Of a stretch of 64,000 bases of DNA, positions 36,231 to 44,518 are shown piece by piece. The stretch comes from Betaproteobacteria bacterium (GTDB taxonomy: Bacteria > Pseudomonadota > Gammaproteobacteria > Burkholderiales > Sulfuricellaceae), in NCBI GenBank assembly GCA_021373185.1, contig JAJFTF010000024.1:359117-423116 (forward strand), written 5' to 3'. The notes below the pieces were generated by a model, which saw nothing but the letters and a program-made list of their open reading frames with translations, did no database searches and had not been told where the DNA came from. Made by a program: the position numbers and the translations under genes. Position 1 is the first letter of the stretch. Each line of letters opens with the position of its first letter.

Positions 36231-36482
36231 TTATTTCGCGGTGAGAATGGTCAGCGTCGATTGCAGCGCTTCCGCCACTTCGCGCCCGAGCGCAGTAAGG
36301 TAGCCGCCGTCGGCCAACGTCACCAGTTTTTTGTCGTGCAAACGCTGCACGGCGGCAATCGTCGACGCATCGGCGTCCTTGTGCACCTTGATGCCTTCCT
36401 GCATGGTATCGAGGTCGTAGTGGGCAAGAAAATTCAGCTCGGCAACGAGTTCGGGGGTCAGTTTTGGGGGTGGGATCAACAT
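36231..36482 (-). CDS. TIGR02647-family small protein
   Basis: The 83 aa (LTPELVAELNFLAHYDLDTM, then KVHKDADASTIAAVQRLHDK and GGYLTALGREVAEAL) match the conserved pattern of the TIGR02647 family, a probably winged-helix-like small protein of unknown function. It lies 28 bp after the rRNA methyltransferase gene in the same direction. Confidence 0.78.
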   Translation of the reverse strand: MLIPPPKLTPELVAELNFLAHYDLDTMQEGIKVHKDADASTIAAVQRLHDKKLVTLADGGYLTALGREVAEALQSTLTILTAK

Positions 36483-36510
36483 GGTATGCCTCTTTCGGAA
36501 TGGATTGCGC

Positions 36511-37704
36511 CTATTGTGTCACGGAATCCGGCCCCGCTCCATCCGGCTTGGCTTCTTTTTTGCGGTTCGATCCGGCCACCATGTCGTAAACGAACAGCCG
36601 GCAATCGAGCGCGCCGTTATAAAGCGGGATGCGGCGCGTGACCGAAAGCCGGATCAGCTTGGCCAAGCGCATGTCGGCGCTGAGGAAGCAGGCGCGCCAG
36701 CCGCCGAATTTCTGCTTGAGCAAATCGCCGAGTTTGGGATAGAGCGGCGCCATTTCTTCCTGTTCGCCGATACGGATGGCGTAGGGAGGATTGGTAACAA
36801 GAATGCCTTCTGGCGCGGGCGACGAAATATCGAGCATGTTGATCTGCTTCAAGCTTACTACTTCGGTCAGCCCGGCGGCTTCCAAGTTGGCGCGCGCCGC
36901 AATCAGCGCTGTGCTGGAAACATCGCTGCCGAAAATCGGCAATGCGACCTTCGGCAGTTCCGCCGCCTCCGCTTCCTTGTAAATTCTGTCCCAAGCATCG
37001 GCGTCGAAATTTTTCATCTGCTCGAAAGCGAACCAGCGCTCCGCCCCGGGCGCGATGTTGAGCACCATCTGGGCGGCCTCGATCAAGAAGGTGCCGCTGC
37101 CGCACATCGGGTCGAGCAGCGGCTTGCCCGGCTCCCAGCCCGCCAGCGTGAGGATGCCCGCCGCGAGGTTTTCGCGCAGCGGCGCTTCGCCCTGCTCCTT
37201 GCGATAGCCGCGCTTGAACAGCGCCTCGCCGGAAGTGTCGAGATAAAGCGTCGCCATGTCGGCGGTGAGAAAGGCATAGATGCGCATGTCGGGTGCCGCA
37301 GTGTCGATGCTGGGGCGCTCGCCGTAGTGGACGCGGAATTTGTCGCACACCGCGTCCTTGATGCGCAGGGTAACGAAATCCAGGCTGCGCAGCGGGCAGC
37401 GAATCGCGCTGACCTTGACGCGGAAAGTCTGCTTGATGTCGAACCACTCCTGCCAGGGCAGGGCGTAGGCGGCATGGTAGATGTCCTCCTCGCTGCGATA
37501 AGGCTGCTCCGCCAGACGCCACAGAATGCGGCTGGCGATGCGGCTATGCAGGTTGGCGCGATAGCACAAGGCGAAATCGCCGGCAAAGCCCACACCGCCG
37601 TCGGCGGGTTTGATTGCAGTTGCGCCGAGCGCTGTCAGTTCATCGGCGAGGACGGCTTCCAAGCCGCGCGGGCAGGGGGCGAAAAATTGCTGGGTAGTTG
37701 TCAT
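36511..37704 (-). CDS. rlmL: THUMP-domain class I SAM RNA methyltransferase (RlmL-like)
   Basis: The 397 aa contain an N-terminal THUMP region (about 55-160, YHAAYALPWQEWFDIKQTFRV) and an RlmL-type methyltransferase with DPMCGSGTFLIEAA (about 198-211) and the N6/N2-methylase motif NPPYAIRIG (about 304-312). It corresponds to the N-terminal m2G2445 23S rRNA methylase half of RlmKL, without the RlmK half. The tail is Lys/Asp-rich. The rlmL symbol rests on architecture, so confidence in the exact target is moderate. Confidence 0.85.
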   Translation of the reverse strand: MTTTQQFFAPCPRGLEAVLADELTALGATAIKPADGGVGFAGDFALCYRANLHSRIASRILWRLAEQPYRSEEDIYHAAYALPWQEWFDIKQTFRVKVSAIRCPLRSLDFVTLRIKDAVCDKFRVHYGERPSIDTAAPDMRIYAFLTADMATLYLDTSGEALFKRGYRKEQGEAPLRENLAAGILTLAGWEPGKPLLDPMCGSGTFLIEAAQMVLNIAPGAERWFAFEQMKNFDADAWDRIYKEAEAAELPKVALPIFGSDVSSTALIAARANLEAAGLTEVVSLKQINMLDISSPAPEGILVTNPPYAIRIGEQEEMAPLYPKLGDLLKQKFGGWRACFLSADMRLAKLIRLSVTRRIPLYNGALDCRLFVYDMVAGSNRKKEAKPDGAGPDSVTQ

Positions 37705-37730
37705 GGATAAATCCTGGAATTAAAGCGGGT

Positions 37731-37846
37731 TAACCGCAAAGGCGCTAAGAAAATCAAAACCATTTTTAATGGCTAACGCCTCGAGGAGCGAATTACATGG
37801 GCTCTTGTTCCGATGTTCTTTGCGCCTTCGCGCCTTTGCGGTTCAA
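37731..37846. repeat. Long imperfect inverted repeat, copy 3 (same family as 1166-1231)
   Basis: Left arm TAACCGCAAAGGCGC (37731-37745) and right arm TTCTTTGCGCC...GCGCCTTTGCGGTT (about 37816-37843) flank a loop of about 70 nt. The right arm matches the copy at 1204-1231 almost base for base. Both copies sit between co-directional minus-strand genes. Confidence 0.78.
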
Positions 37847-37852
37847 GTTTTT

Positions 37853-38635
37853 TCATTTCAGCAGTCGCCGCCGCGTCAGCACCAGCGCGATGTAGTAGCC
37901 GACGCCACCGTAGGCCAGCAGCGCCAGGATGTGGGCGAATATCTGCTGCGGCATGCCGCCCTGCACCAGCGGGCGCGCCAGCTCGATGGCGTGGGTCAGC
38001 GGCAGCCAGGCCGACACCGCCTGCAGCCAGGCCGGCAACTGGTCGACCGGATAGAACACGCCGCACAGCAGCACCATCGGCGTGATTACCAGGGTGAAGT
38101 AATACATGAAAAAATCATAGTTGGGCGACAGCGCGTTCATCACCAGCCCCATGCCGGCGAAACAGAAGCCGATCAGGATGATCAACGGAATCAGCCACAG
38201 GGTCTGCCCCAGCCCGGCCAGACCCAGCGCCCAGACGATGGCGAGAATCGCCAGCCCGGACAGCAGGCTCTTGCTGATGGCCCACACCAGTTCGCCAAGC
38301 ATGACATCGTCAAGGGTCAGCGGCGCATTGAGAATCGCTTCCCAGGTCTTCTGCACATGCATGCGCGAAAAGCCCGAATACAACACCTCGAAGGTGGCGC
38401 TGTTCATCGTGCTGTAGCACACCGTGCCGGCGGCGAGGAAGGTCAGGTATGGCACGCCGCCGACTTCCGGCAGCAGGCCGCCGAGACCGTAGCCCAGGCC
38501 CAGCATGTAAAACGCCGGGTCGGCCAGGTTGCCGAGGATGGACGGAATGGCCAGCTTGCGCCACACCAGGAAGTTGCGCTGCCACACCGGAATGAAGCGC
38601 AAGTTCAGGATGGGAAGGCGCAGGAATTGCATCAT
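37853..38635 (-). CDS. ABC-2 type transporter permease (NodJ-like)
   Basis: This 260-aa membrane subunit has six helices and the ABC-2 signature near FYPVDQLPAWLQAVSAWLPLTHAIELARPL. The start is the ATGATG at 38635; the open frame to 38716 adds an unlikely hydrophilic leader. With the ATPase at 39122-40033 it resembles the NodIJ exporter pair. The pair is split by mscL. The exported molecule, perhaps a lipid or polysaccharide, is unknown. Confidence 0.88.
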   Translation of the reverse strand: MMQFLRLPILNLRFIPVWQRNFLVWRKLAIPSILGNLADPAFYMLGLGYGLGGLLPEVGGVPYLTFLAAGTVCYSTMNSATFEVLYSGFSRMHVQKTWEAILNAPLTLDDVMLGELVWAISKSLLSGLAILAIVWALGLAGLGQTLWLIPLIILIGFCFAGMGLVMNALSPNYDFFMYYFTLVITPMVLLCGVFYPVDQLPAWLQAVSAWLPLTHAIELARPLVQGGMPQQIFAHILALLAYGGVGYYIALVLTRRRLLK

Positions 38636-38643
38636 GGCAGGTT

Positions 38644-39096
38644 CTATTTCAGCTCCGAGGTGCAGAAGCCGCAACGAGTCGCCTTGAGCGGGATGACATT
38701 GAGACAGTGGGGACACTCTTTGGTCGTCGGCGCGACAACCGGCGCCTCATCCGCCACGATCTGATTCTTGAGGCGATTGATCTGGCGCACCAGGATGAAC
38801 ACGGCGGCAGCGACGATGGTGAAATCGATCAGCGTGTTGAGGAACAGGCCGTAGTTGATCGTCGCAATACCGGCGGCCTTGGCCTCCGCCAGCGTCGTCA
38901 CCGATTTGCTGGAAAGGTTGATGAACAGGTTGCTGAAGTCGAACCCGCCCAGCAGCCTGCCGATCGGCGGCATCATGATGTCGTTGACGAAAGAGGTGAC
39001 GATCTTGCCGAACGACGCGCCGATGATGATGCCGACGGCGAGATCGACGACGTTGCCCTTTACCGCGAACTCCTTGAATTCCTGCAGAACGCTCAT
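38644..39096 (-). CDS. mscL: Large-conductance mechanosensitive channel with C-terminal zinc-ribbon-like tail
   Basis: MscL opens under membrane tension to release solutes on osmotic downshock. The ATG at 39096, after a GGAGG, gives 150 aa: amphipathic N-helix [22 protein letters not shown]1 ([20 protein letters not shown]), periplasmic loop and TM2 ([18 protein letters not shown]). The last 25 residues hold two CxxC pairs (CPHC and CGFC), absent from E. coli MscL and suggestive of a metal ribbon. It sits between the ABC ATPase and permease genes, 25 bp and 8 bp away. Confidence 0.94.
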   Translation of the reverse strand: MSVLQEFKEFAVKGNVVDLAVGIIIGASFGKIVTSFVNDIMMPPIGRLLGGFDFSNLFINLSSKSVTTLAEAKAAGIATINYGLFLNTLIDFTIVAAAVFILVRQINRLKNQIVADEAPVVAPTTKECPHCLNVIPLKATRCGFCTSELK

Positions 39097-39121
39097 GGTT
39101 GATTTCCTCCGATCATAAATA

Positions 39122-40033
39122 TCAATCGCGCAGATCGCGCCCGGTGAGTTTGAGAAACACATCCTCAAGGCTGGCGGGGCGATTCAGGTAGCGCAAATCG
39201 CTGCGGTCGTGCAGGTGCGGCAGCAGATCCTTGCTGTCGTGAGTGTAGCAGAACACGGTTTCACCCACTTTCTCGACACGCTCGCAAAAGGCGCGGCTGT
39301 GCGCCGCCATCCAGCCGGCCATCCCTTCGCCATAAACCTCCACCACCTGCGGTTCGATATGGTTGCGGATCAGTTCGTGCGGGCTGCCGGTAGCAATAAT
39401 CTTGCCATGATCCATGATGGCGACCCGGTCGCACAGGCGCTCCGCTTCTTCCATGAAATGGGTGGTGAGCACAATGGTTTTGCCCTGGGTGAGCAGCCGC
39501 CGCAACCACTGCCACATCATGTGCCGCGCCTGCGGATCGAGGCCGGTGGTCGGCTCGTCGAGGAAGATCAGGTCGGGGTCGTTGATCAGCGCGCGCGCCA
39601 GCGTCAGCCGCCGCTTCATGCCGCCGGAGAGCGCTTCGATGCGCGCATCGGCGCGATGGCTCAAGCCGGCGAATTCGAGCAGCGCGGGAATACGCGCCGC
39701 TATTTCGGCATCCTTCAAGCCAAAATAGCGACCGTAAATCAGCAGATTTTCGCGCGCCGAAAAATCCGGGTCGAGATTATCCATTTGCGGCACCACGCCG
39801 ATCCGCATTCGCGCTTCGCGAGCCTCAGCCGGCACCGGCAAGCCGAGCATGGCAATCTCGCCGCCATCCGGCGCGGTCAGCCCCAGTGCCAGTCGCAGGG
39901 TGGTGGTCTTGCCCGCGCCGTTCGGCCCGAGCAGACCGAAGCATTCGCCCCTGGCCACGGCAATGTCGAGTCCGGCAACGACTTCAAGGCCGCCGTAGGA
40001 TTTGCGCAGGTTGCGGATATTCAGTAGCGGCAT
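39122..40033 (-). CDS. ABC transporter ATPase (NodI-like)
   Basis: The 303-aa ATPase has Walker [10 protein letters not shown] (about 36-44), Q-loop [12 protein letters not shown], signature [15 protein letters not shown], Walker [14 protein letters not shown] and the H-loop His in [11 protein letters not shown]. The LSGGMKRR form and the length match the NodI/DrrA group of exporters. It partners the permease at 37853. Its start overlaps the end of the upstream hydrolase gene by 13 bp. Confidence 0.93.
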   Translation of the reverse strand: MPLLNIRNLRKSYGGLEVVAGLDIAVARGECFGLLGPNGAGKTTTLRLALGLTAPDGGEIAMLGLPVPAEAREARMRIGVVPQMDNLDPDFSARENLLIYGRYFGLKDAEIAARIPALLEFAGLSHRADARIEALSGGMKRRLTLARALINDPDLIFLDEPTTGLDPQARHMMWQWLRRLLTQGKTIVLTTHFMEEAERLCDRVAIMDHGKIIATGSPHELIRNHIEPQVVEVYGEGMAGWMAAHSRAFCERVEKVGETVFCYTHDSKDLLPHLHDRSDLRYLNRPASLEDVFLKLTGRDLRD

Positions 40034-40626
40034 AGGTTGCTCACAATCCGGCCCAGCAAGGGCAATTGCCCATGGAAAAAATGCCCCGCGCCCGGCACCA
40101 CCGTCAACGGCAGATTTTGCGGTCGCGCCCAGTCGAGCACATCGACCAGCGGCACCACCTCGTCCTGTTCGCCGTGAATCACCACGGTGTCGTCCGGCAC
40201 GGCGCCCACTTCAAAACGCTTCACCGCCGGCGCCACCAGGATCAATTGCCGGGCCTCAAGCTGCGCTTGCACCCGGCTCTGAACGTAAGCGCCAAAGGAA
40301 AAACCTGCCAGCATGATCGGCAAATCGCCCAGTTCGCGCCGCGCATGCGCGGCCAGCGCCAGCATGTCTTCGGTTTCGCCGATGCCGTGGTCGAACGCGC
40401 CGGCGCTTTGGCCGACGCCGCGAAAATTGAGGCGGAAAGCGGCCAGTCCGAGGCGGCTGAAAGTCTTGGTCAGGGTAGTCACCACCTTGTTGTCCATGGT
40501 GCCGCCATACAGCGGATGCGGGTGGGCGACCAGGGCAATGCCACGGCACTCGCCTGCGGCGGCAGTAGCGACCACCTCCAGTTGTCCAGCCGGGCCGTCG
40601 ACAAACAATTCCCGGACTGCGCTCAA
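40021..40626 (-). CDS. Alpha/beta hydrolase (YqiA/PHB-depolymerase-like small hydrolase)
   Basis: The 201-aa hydrolase shows HPHPLYGGTMDNKV near the oxyanion region, the nucleophile elbow AGFSFGAY (GxSxG), an Asp in VVIHGEQDEVVP and a C-terminal His in GAGHFFHGQL, so Ser-Asp-His are all present. Substrate unknown. It overlaps the ferredoxin gene by 4 nt (ATGA) and the ABC ATPase by 13 bp, so these genes form one transcription unit. Confidence 0.87.
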   Translation of the reverse strand: MSAVRELFVDGPAGQLEVVATAAAGECRGIALVAHPHPLYGGTMDNKVVTTLTKTFSRLGLAAFRLNFRGVGQSAGAFDHGIGETEDMLALAAHARRELGDLPIMLAGFSFGAYVQSRVQAQLEARQLILVAPAVKRFEVGAVPDDTVVIHGEQDEVVPLVDVLDWARPQNLPLTVVPGAGHFFHGQLPLLGRIVSNLCRY

Positions 40627-40931
40627 ATTTTCAGCCTTTCGACCACCTTGCCGTTGACCAGATGCTGGTCGATGATCTCGTCGATATCATCCTTGTCCAC
40701 ATAGGTGTACCAGACCGCATCAGGATAGACCACCAGCACCGGGCCTTCGCTGCAACGATCGAGACAGCCGGCACTGTTGATGCGGATTTTGCCTTCACCA
40801 TTCAGGTCCAGTTTCTTGATCCGGCTTTTGGCATAGTCGCGCATTTCCTGGGCGCCGTGGTTGGTGCAGCACGGTCCGCCATCCTCGCGGGTATTGGTGC
40901 AGAAGAAAACATGTTTTTGATAATAGCTCAT
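40623..40931 (-). CDS. Thioredoxin-fold [2Fe-2S] ferredoxin
   Basis: The 102 aa from the ATG at 40931 start MSYYQKHVFFCTNTREDGGP. Cluster ligands appear to be Cys11, Cys21 or Cys22, Cys56 and Cys60 (NSAGCLDRCSEGP), the pattern of NuoE-like or Shethna-type thioredoxin-fold ferredoxins. The long open frame upstream (to 41165) is out-of-frame MazG sequence and is not included. Electron-transfer partner unknown. Confidence 0.88.
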   Translation of the reverse strand: MSYYQKHVFFCTNTREDGGPCCTNHGAQEMRDYAKSRIKKLDLNGEGKIRINSAGCLDRCSEGPVLVVYPDAVWYTYVDKDDIDEIIDQHLVNGKVVERLKI

Positions 40932-40942
40932 GGTGTCGTCTT

Positions 40943-41299
40943 TCATGGTTTCTTGAATTGGGTGGATTTTGCTGCGCTGCCGAAGGCAATTTTGGCCGGG
41001 TATTTTGCAGCATTGATTGTCATCTTGTCGTGCGCTGCGTCTACCGGGTCGATCCCCAGCCGATCGGCAATCCGCGTCAGGTAAATCAGCACATCGCCGA
41101 TTTCCTGGCGCACTTCCTCCAGTTGCACGGCATCGAGCTGGCAGCTTTGCTCCGGGGTAAGCCACTGGAAATGTTCCACCAGTTCCGCTGCTTCGACGAT
41201 CAACGCCATCGCCAGGTTTTTCGGCGAGTGAAATTGTTCCCAGTCGCGCTCCTGGGCGAATTCGCGCAATTTATGGGTCAACTTGGTCAGGCTGTCCAT
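40943..41299 (-). CDS. MazG-like nucleotide pyrophosphohydrolase
   Basis: The 118 aa from the ATG at 41299 (MDSLTKLTHKLREFAQERDW) carry the all-alpha NTP pyrophosphohydrolase motif: EAAELVEHFQW followed by EEVRQEIGDVLIYL, giving the metal-binding E-E-x3-E...E-x2-D arrangement. The closest type is the dCTPase/RS21-C6 branch that clears non-canonical nucleotides. The open frame to 41509 is a shadow of the neighbouring VanZ gene. It starts inside the end of that gene (13-bp overlap). Confidence 0.87.
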   Translation of the reverse strand: MDSLTKLTHKLREFAQERDWEQFHSPKNLAMALIVEAAELVEHFQWLTPEQSCQLDAVQLEEVRQEIGDVLIYLTRIADRLGIDPVDAAHDKMTINAAKYPAKIAFGSAAKSTQFKKP

Positions 41300-42549
41300 T
41301 CGGCTTCTCCACGTGCGGCATGAATCCGGCTCCACCAGGGCAGGAACCAGCCCGCCAGCGCCAGCAGGATATCGGTGATATCGGCATTCCGCCCCGGAAT
41401 GACCTGTTGCTGCCATTCCAGGGCAAACAGGAAGGCCAGCACCAGCAACCCGCCCAGCCAAGCCATGAGCCAGCGTTTTGCCGGTTTGGTGGCGAAGGCG
41501 GCGAGGCATCCCAGTGCGAGGAACGGCCAGAATAACGACAGGATTCCGCTGAAGCCGGCGAGGTTGTGCATCTGGCCATGGAACGGAATCCAGTTGAACG
41601 GTTGGGCCGGCCTGAAAATCACCCCTGTCGCCGGTTCGAGTTCGATCAGCGCGAAGCCGATGAGCAGCGCCAGCCCGCTGACGATCGACCGGATCGGGCG
41701 GGAGGCGAAATATAGAGCGAACACCAGGGCGATGCCCATGGCTGCGCCAATGACTGTTTCCAGCATGAGATAACGCCCCACCACCAGAATTTTCACCAGC
41801 AGCACGGCGACGAACAAACCGGCAAATGGCCCTGAACTATTCTTTTCCGGGCGGGCAAGCGTTGAACCGAACAACCCCAGGCCCGCGATGATGCAGGTGT
41901 TGGCGATCAGTTGCGGCCAGTTGAACACCGTGGGGAAACCTGGCGTCCATAACGGCAACAAGCCTTTGCGCAGGTAATCCGTATCCAGCGAAAGCAACAA
42001 CGGGCTCAACTGGGAAAGCACCCACAAACCGATGGCGGTCAGGCCCAAATCCATGGCGCGCCCCGGCAGGAACCATTCGCGCCGTAGCGCGGCCAGCCGG
42101 TGCAGCGGCCCTGGCAGGTTGACGAACAGCCCCGCCAGCAGCGCGCCGCCCAGACCGCCCAGACCATTGAGCAACAGGTCAAACAGCGAGGATACCCGCT
42201 CCGGCAACAAGGCCTGCAGACTCTCCATGGCAAGACTCAACAACAGGCCAAGCAGCGTGGCGGCAATCACCGCAGCAGCCGGTCGCAACCGGTAGCGCAG
42301 CGCACGTGCAGTCAGCAGCCCCAGCGGCAGATACGCCAGAAAGTTGATAAACAGGTCGGAACGAATGATGTAACGCGGCCAGGGCGCAGTCAGGAAATCC
42401 AGCATGCCCTCGGTCGGCAGCCAGCCGCTGAACGGGTACAGGCTGCCGTAAACGATCAGCAGGGCATAGACTGTAGCCAGCATGGGGCTGGCGCTGGGCG
42501 GGTGTTTTTTTTGTGCTAGCATGTCAGCCAACTGAGAGGCTCTAAGCAT
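41287..42549 (-). CDS. VanZ-family multi-spanning membrane protein
   Basis: The 420-aa polytopic protein has an N-terminal VanZ-like domain (IVYGSLYPFSGW, then DLFINFLAYLPLGLL and AMESLQALLPERVSSLFDLLLNGLGGLGGA) and several more helices, about 11 in all. It ends GGLLVLAFLFALEWQQQVIPGRNADITDIL, a second VanZ-like motif, so it looks like an internal duplication. The start is uncertain: the ATG at 42549 is 2 bp from the divergent gene start, while the ATG at 42522 is an alternative. Function unknown. Confidence 0.82.
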   Translation of the reverse strand: MLRASQLADMLAQKKHPPSASPMLATVYALLIVYGSLYPFSGWLPTEGMLDFLTAPWPRYIIRSDLFINFLAYLPLGLLTARALRYRLRPAAAVIAATLLGLLLSLAMESLQALLPERVSSLFDLLLNGLGGLGGALLAGLFVNLPGPLHRLAALRREWFLPGRAMDLGLTAIGLWVLSQLSPLLLSLDTDYLRKGLLPLWTPGFPTVFNWPQLIANTCIIAGLGLFGSTLARPEKNSSGPFAGLFVAVLLVKILVVGRYLMLETVIGAAMGIALVFALYFASRPIRSIVSGLALLIGFALIELEPATGVIFRPAQPFNWIPFHGQMHNLAGFSGILSLFWPFLALGCLAAFATKPAKRWLMAWLGGLLVLAFLFALEWQQQVIPGRNADITDILLALAGWFLPWWSRIHAARGEAEWTA

Positions 42550-42551
42550 TC

Positions 42552-43502
42552 ATGGCTCATTACGATGTATTCAACGGCGATGCCGACGGCATCTGCGCCC
42601 TGCACCAGCTCCGTATGGCGCATCCGGCGGACAGCCGGCTGGTGACCGGGGTGAAAAGGGATATTACCTTACTTGACCGGGTCATGGCGAAACCCGGCGA
42701 CGAAATCACCGTGCTCGACATCTCTCTCGACAGCAACCGCGCCGCCTTGCTGGCCGTTCTGGAGCAGGGTGCGCGGGTCGAATATTTCGACCATCATTTC
42801 CCCGGAGAAATCCCCCAAAATCCCGCATTCACGGCGCACATCGACCGGACGCCGGATATCTGCACCAGCCTGCTGGTAAACCGGCACCTCCAGAATCGCC
42901 ATCGCATCTGGGCGGTAGTCGGCGCTTTCGGCGACAATCTGCGCCAGTCGGCGCTGAACGCCGCCGCACCGCTGGCGCTGAATGCCGGCCAGCTCACCGA
43001 GCTGCAAAGCCTGGGCGAATGCCTCAATTACAACGCCTACGGCGAAACCGTGGCCGACCTGCATTTCCCGCCCGACGAGCTGTACCGCCAGGTGCACCGC
43101 TACGCCGACCCTTTCGCCTTCATCAACGAGGAGCCGGCCTTCCGCCGCCTGCAGCAGGGCTATGCCGAAGATCTCGCCGAAGCCGAAGCACTGACGCCGG
43201 AATTCGCCACCGAAAACTGCGCCCTCTACTTCCTGCCGGATCAAGCCTGGAGCCGGCGCGTCAGCGGCTCCTTCGGCAACCGCCTGGCGCAGGCCTGGCC
43301 GAAGCGCGCCCATGCGCTGCTGACCCGCAGCAGCGACGGCTACACTGTCAGCGTGCGCGCCCCGCTCACGGCGCTGGCCGGCGCCGACGAGCTATGCCTG
43401 CGCTTCGGCGGCGGCGGACGCAAGGCGGCGGCAGGCATCAACGGCCTGCCCGAGGCGCGAGTGGAGGAGTTTGCAGCGCAGTTCCGGGCAGCCTGGGGTT
43501 AA
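42552..43502 (+). CDS. DHH-family phosphoesterase
   Basis: The 316 aa show the DHH metal motifs: DVFNGDADGICAL (motif I), VLDISLD (II), YFDHHFPG (III, DHH) and the C-terminal DHHA1 signature RFGGGGRKAAAGI. Such enzymes cleave phosphodiesters in oligonucleotides, pAp or cyclic dinucleotides. The exact substrate is not readable. It is divergent from the VanZ-like gene with start codons almost abutting. Confidence 0.88.
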   Translation: MAHYDVFNGDADGICALHQLRMAHPADSRLVTGVKRDITLLDRVMAKPGDEITVLDISLDSNRAALLAVLEQGARVEYFDHHFPGEIPQNPAFTAHIDRTPDICTSLLVNRHLQNRHRIWAVVGAFGDNLRQSALNAAAPLALNAGQLTELQSLGECLNYNAYGETVADLHFPPDELYRQVHRYADPFAFINEEPAFRRLQQGYAEDLAEAEALTPEFATENCALYFLPDQAWSRRVSGSFGNRLAQAWPKRAHALLTRSSDGYTVSVRAPLTALAGADELCLRFGGGGRKAAAGINGLPEARVEEFAAQFRAAWG

Positions 43503-43534
43503 GCGGATAAAGAGGAATCCGACTTCGACGATCA

Positions 43535-44434
43535 TTACTCATTGCTGGTGGCAATCGTCGCGCTCTCATCATAAAGCCGGGGTAAATCCTCATCGGTGAG
43601 GCCGAGCAGGCGCAAGCAAACCGGCCCACCCTTGGGCCATTCCTGAGTCGGGCTCAGGCCGGTGTGATGCTGGAATAGATGTTCCGCCAGCAGGGCCGTG
43701 GCAATCAGGCCACGCGAGGTTGGCGGCAGCACGGAGCGGCTGCCTGGCTCTGGCGGCGAATAGTCGTGATGGTAGCGGATCGCCAGGCAAATATCATCGG
43801 GAAGCCACCAGCTTTGCGCCAGCAAACCGCCAACCATGGCATGGTTGGTCGAACACGACGCCTCCTCCACCGCAGTAAAGCTCAGCGCCTTCTCCGCATT
43901 GGCATTCTTGAGAACCTCGGGGTAATGATTGAAACGCTTCAGCAGCATCGGGATGCCGCTATCGCGAAAAAGGCCGAAAGTGTAGGCATCGTCGGCGCGG
44001 ATTTTGATGCCCTGATGATCTTGCTGCACCAGCCAGCCGGAAAGACGGGCAATGCACGCGGAAGCATGCCAGAAGCGCTCCAGGCTGGGGGTGAGCGGAA
44101 ACAGTTTCCGTAGGATTATCCCGGCGATGGCTCGACCGGCGACAGCCAGGCCGAGCATCAACAGCGCCTCGTCGACGGAGCGCGCACGGTTTCTGAAGCC
44201 GAAGAAGGGTGAGTTGGCGATGGCAATCAGGCCGGCGGCGATCCCCACATCGGAATTGATGATGCGGGTGAGATGCCTGAAATCCGGCTCGTCCTTGCGC
44301 ATTTCCGTGTTGATTTTTTCGAGAATGGCGGGGCAGGGTGGAATGCCGATGTCGCGAATCGCACTTTCGAGCAGGGTGCCGACACGGGAAGAGTCTGCGT
44401 CGGATGCCGAAGTATTTTTTATCTCGTTAGGCAT
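43535..44434 (-). CDS. HDOD-domain protein
   Basis: The 299 aa from the ATG at 44434 (MPNEIKNTSASDADSS) carry an HDOD core (about 22-215): IRDIGIPPCPAILEKIN, IINSDVGIAAGLIAIANSPFFG and SVDEALLMLGLAVAGRAI. HDOD proteins lack full HD catalysis and act in signalling. It lies downstream of and co-directional with the GGDEF-EAL sensor gene (84-bp gap), so a link with c-di-GMP signalling is plausible but inferred. Confidence 0.86.
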   Translation of the reverse strand: MPNEIKNTSASDADSSRVGTLLESAIRDIGIPPCPAILEKINTEMRKDEPDFRHLTRIINSDVGIAAGLIAIANSPFFGFRNRARSVDEALLMLGLAVAGRAIAGIILRKLFPLTPSLERFWHASACIARLSGWLVQQDHQGIKIRADDAYTFGLFRDSGIPMLLKRFNHYPEVLKNANAEKALSFTAVEEASCSTNHAMVGGLLAQSWWLPDDICLAIRYHHDYSPPEPGSRSVLPPTSRGLIATALLAEHLFQHHTGLSPTQEWPKGGPVCLRLLGLTDEDLPRLYDESATIATSNE

Positions 44435-44518
44435 GCTGGTTGTTTCCTTAACATCATAATTTTGGCCGGCGGTTTGGCGCGCCACAAACCCGCCAGCACC
44501 CGCACCGTGCGGGCTTCA

